A DNA stretch of 5,599 bases from an uncultured Acetobacteraceae bacterium (lineage in GTDB: Bacteria; Pseudomonadota; Alphaproteobacteria; Acetobacterales; Acetobacteraceae). Of this stretch, positions 4,412-5,599 are shown piece by piece. The stretch covers positions 1 through 5,599 of the forward strand of contig CAIMEK010000755.1 of NCBI GenBank assembly GCA_903839965.1, written 5' to 3'. Positions within the stretch are counted from its first letter, which is position 1; each line of letters begins with the position of its first letter. Under the pieces are notes generated by a model. That model did no database searches. It was not told where the DNA came from and saw only the letters and a list, made by a program, of their open reading frames with translations. The translations under genes and the position numbers were made by a program.

Positions 4412-5599
4412 ATGACTTCCATCCTCAACGACCCGGCAAAATTCGCCGCCACCGCGCTGGCGGGGTTCTGCGCGGTGCATGCCGGGCGCGTGCGGCCGGT
4501 GGTGGGCGGCGTGGTGCGCGCGACCGCCTCGCCGCGCGGCAAGGTGGCGCTGGTGGTGGGCGGCGGCTCCGGGCACTACCCGGCCTTCGCCGGCTATGTG
4601 GGGCCGGGAATGGCCGACGGGGCGGTCGCCGGCGACATCTTCGCCTCACCCCCGGCACAGCACATCGCCAACGTGTCGCGCCATGCCCGGCACGGCGGCG
4701 GCGTGATTTTGGGATTCGGCAACTACGCCGGCGACGTGCTGCATTTCGGCATCGCCGCCCAGCAGTTGCGCGGCGAAGGCATCGACACGCGCATCCTGGC
4801 GGTGAGCGACGATGTCGCCAGCGCGGCGCCGGACCAGCACACGATGCGGCGCGGCATCGCCGGCGACCTGATGGTGTTCAAGATCGCCGGGGCCGCCGCC
4901 GAAGCCGGGCTCGGCATCGACGAGGTGGAGCGGCTGGGGCGGCTGGCCAATGACCGCACGCGCTCGTTCGGCGTGGCGTTCAGCGGCTGCACGCTGCCCG
5001 GCGCCGCGGCGCCGCTGTTCAGCGTGCCGGCGGGACGCATGGCGATCGGGCTGGGCATCCATGGCGAGCCGGGCATCGCCGAGGCGCCGATCGTCAGCGC
5101 CGACGAGCTGGCCGGCATGCTGGTGTCGCGGCTGCTGGCCGAGGCGCCGGAGCGGCCGGGCCAGCGGGTGGCGGCGGTGCTGAACGGGCTGGGCCGCAGC
5201 AAGTGGGAAGAGTTGTTCGTGCTGTGGACCGGCATCGAGGCGGCGCTGCGCGCGGCCGGGCTGGTGCTGGTCGATCCCGAAGTGGGCGAGTTCGTCACCA
5301 GCCTGGACATGGCGGGCTGCTCGCTGACGCTGACCTGGCTGGACGAGGAACTGGAGCCGTTGTGGCGCGCGCCGGTGGAAACGCCGGTGCTGCGGCGCGG
5401 CAGCGTCGCCCTGTCCACGCCGGGCGAGGCGGCGGAGATCGAGCCGCCCGACGCGGTGCACGGGTTTGCGCCGGCGACCGCCGGATCGCGGGCCGGCGGC
5501 GCCTGCATCGCCGATCTGCTGGGCAGCCTGGCGGCGGCGTTGCGCGAGGCCGAGGCGGACCTCGGGCGGCTGGACGCCTTCGCCGGCGACGGCGACCAC
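4412..5599 (+). CDS. lerK: Dihydroxyacetone-kinase-family protein (fused DhaK-DhaL), probable L-erythrulose kinase, 3'-truncated by window edge
   Basis: The frame from ATG 4412 is open for 396 codons to the last base, so the gene continues beyond the window. Residues 1 to about 330 are the DhaK substrate-binding domain. GGGSGHYP holds His55, GNYAGD holds Asp108 and GLGIHGEPG holds His217, matching His56, Asp109 and the substrate-binding His218 of E. coli DhaK. After a short linker, the last residues, DAFAGDGDH, are the first Mg-ATP-binding motif of a DhaL domain. This is therefore the fused, ATP-dependent type (usually about 570-590 residues), not the phosphotransferase-dependent split form. 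GHYPAFAGYVGPG replaces the GHEPAHAG-like sequence of true dihydroxyacetone kinases. As I recall, this variant is usual in the L- and D-erythrulose kinases LerK/DerK. With a TPI-like isomerase in the operon, L-erythrulose to L-erythrulose 1-phosphate is the best reaction. The D-erythrulose route would not need that isomerase. Substrate is inferred. Confidence 0.88.
   Translation, partial: MTSILNDPAKFAATALAGFCAVHAGRVRPVVGGVVRATASPRGKVALVVGGGSGHYPAFAGYVGPGMADGAVAGDIFASPPAQHIANVSRHARHGGGVILGFGNYAGDVLHFGIAAQQLRGEGIDTRILAVSDDVASAAPDQHTMRRGIAGDLMVFKIAGAAAEAGLGIDEVERLGRLANDRTRSFGVAFSGCTLPGAAAPLFSVPAGRMAIGLGIHGEPGIAEAPIVSADELAGMLVSRLLAEAPERPGQRVAAVLNGLGRSKWEELFVLWTGIEAALRAAGLVLVDPEVGEFVTSLDMAGCSLTLTWLDEELEPLWRAPVETPVLRRGSVALSTPGEAAEIEPPDAVHGFAPATAGSRAGGACIADLLGSLAAALREAEADLGRLDAFAGDGDH

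Noticed and set aside
4646..5599. Long minus-strand open frames opposite the kinase gene
   Set aside because: The plus-strand frame from 4412 has every DhaK motif with the expected spacing. The reverse frames are Arg/His/Gln-rich or Ser-rich and lack recognisable domains.

Overview
The window is a high-GC stretch in which every gene reads on the plus strand. It is a carbohydrate-acid / tetrose-phosphate catabolic locus. Base composition (estimated by eye at about two-thirds or more GC), G/C-ending codons, purine-rich Shine-Dalgarno sites and the gene families suggest an alphaproteobacterium, possibly Acetobacteraceae or a Rhizobiales relative. This is inference only; no taxonomic marker gene is present.

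Layout: (1) the 3' two-thirds of a PdxA-family dehydrogenase (PdxA2/TphB-like), entering from the left edge and ending at 617; (2) after a 99-bp gap, a complete 429-residue MFS carrier of the anion:cation symporter type (717-2006); (3) a 175-bp gap holding a compact stem-loop and a plausible sigma70-like promoter; (4) a tight four-gene run with stop/start overlap or gaps of 1-19 bp: a divergent triosephosphate-isomerase homologue (2182-2982), an RpiB-family isomerase (2979-3443), a xylose-isomerase-like TIM-barrel enzyme (3445-4392) and a fused DhaK-DhaL-type kinase that runs off the right edge (4412-5599, open to the last base).

The combination of a DhaK-type kinase, a TPI-like isomerase and an RpiB-like isomerase matches the known route L-erythrulose -> L-erythrulose 1-phosphate -> D-erythrulose 4-phosphate -> D-erythrose 4-phosphate (LerK, LerI, EryI), which feeds the pentose phosphate pathway. 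The TIM-barrel enzyme is the natural candidate for producing L-erythrulose, for example as a 3-oxo-isoapionate decarboxylase (OiaC-like) in D-apiose/D-apionate breakdown. It could also be a tetrulose (phosphate) epimerase similar in role to Brucella EryC. The MFS carrier belongs to a family that mostly imports sugar acids and other organic anions, which favours a carboxylate such as apionate or a tetronate as the growth substrate. The PdxA2-like enzyme would normally oxidise and decarboxylate a 4-phosphotetronate to dihydroxyacetone phosphate, so the locus may combine two four-carbon/branched acid routes. No mobile element, tRNA, rRNA or CRISPR array was seen.
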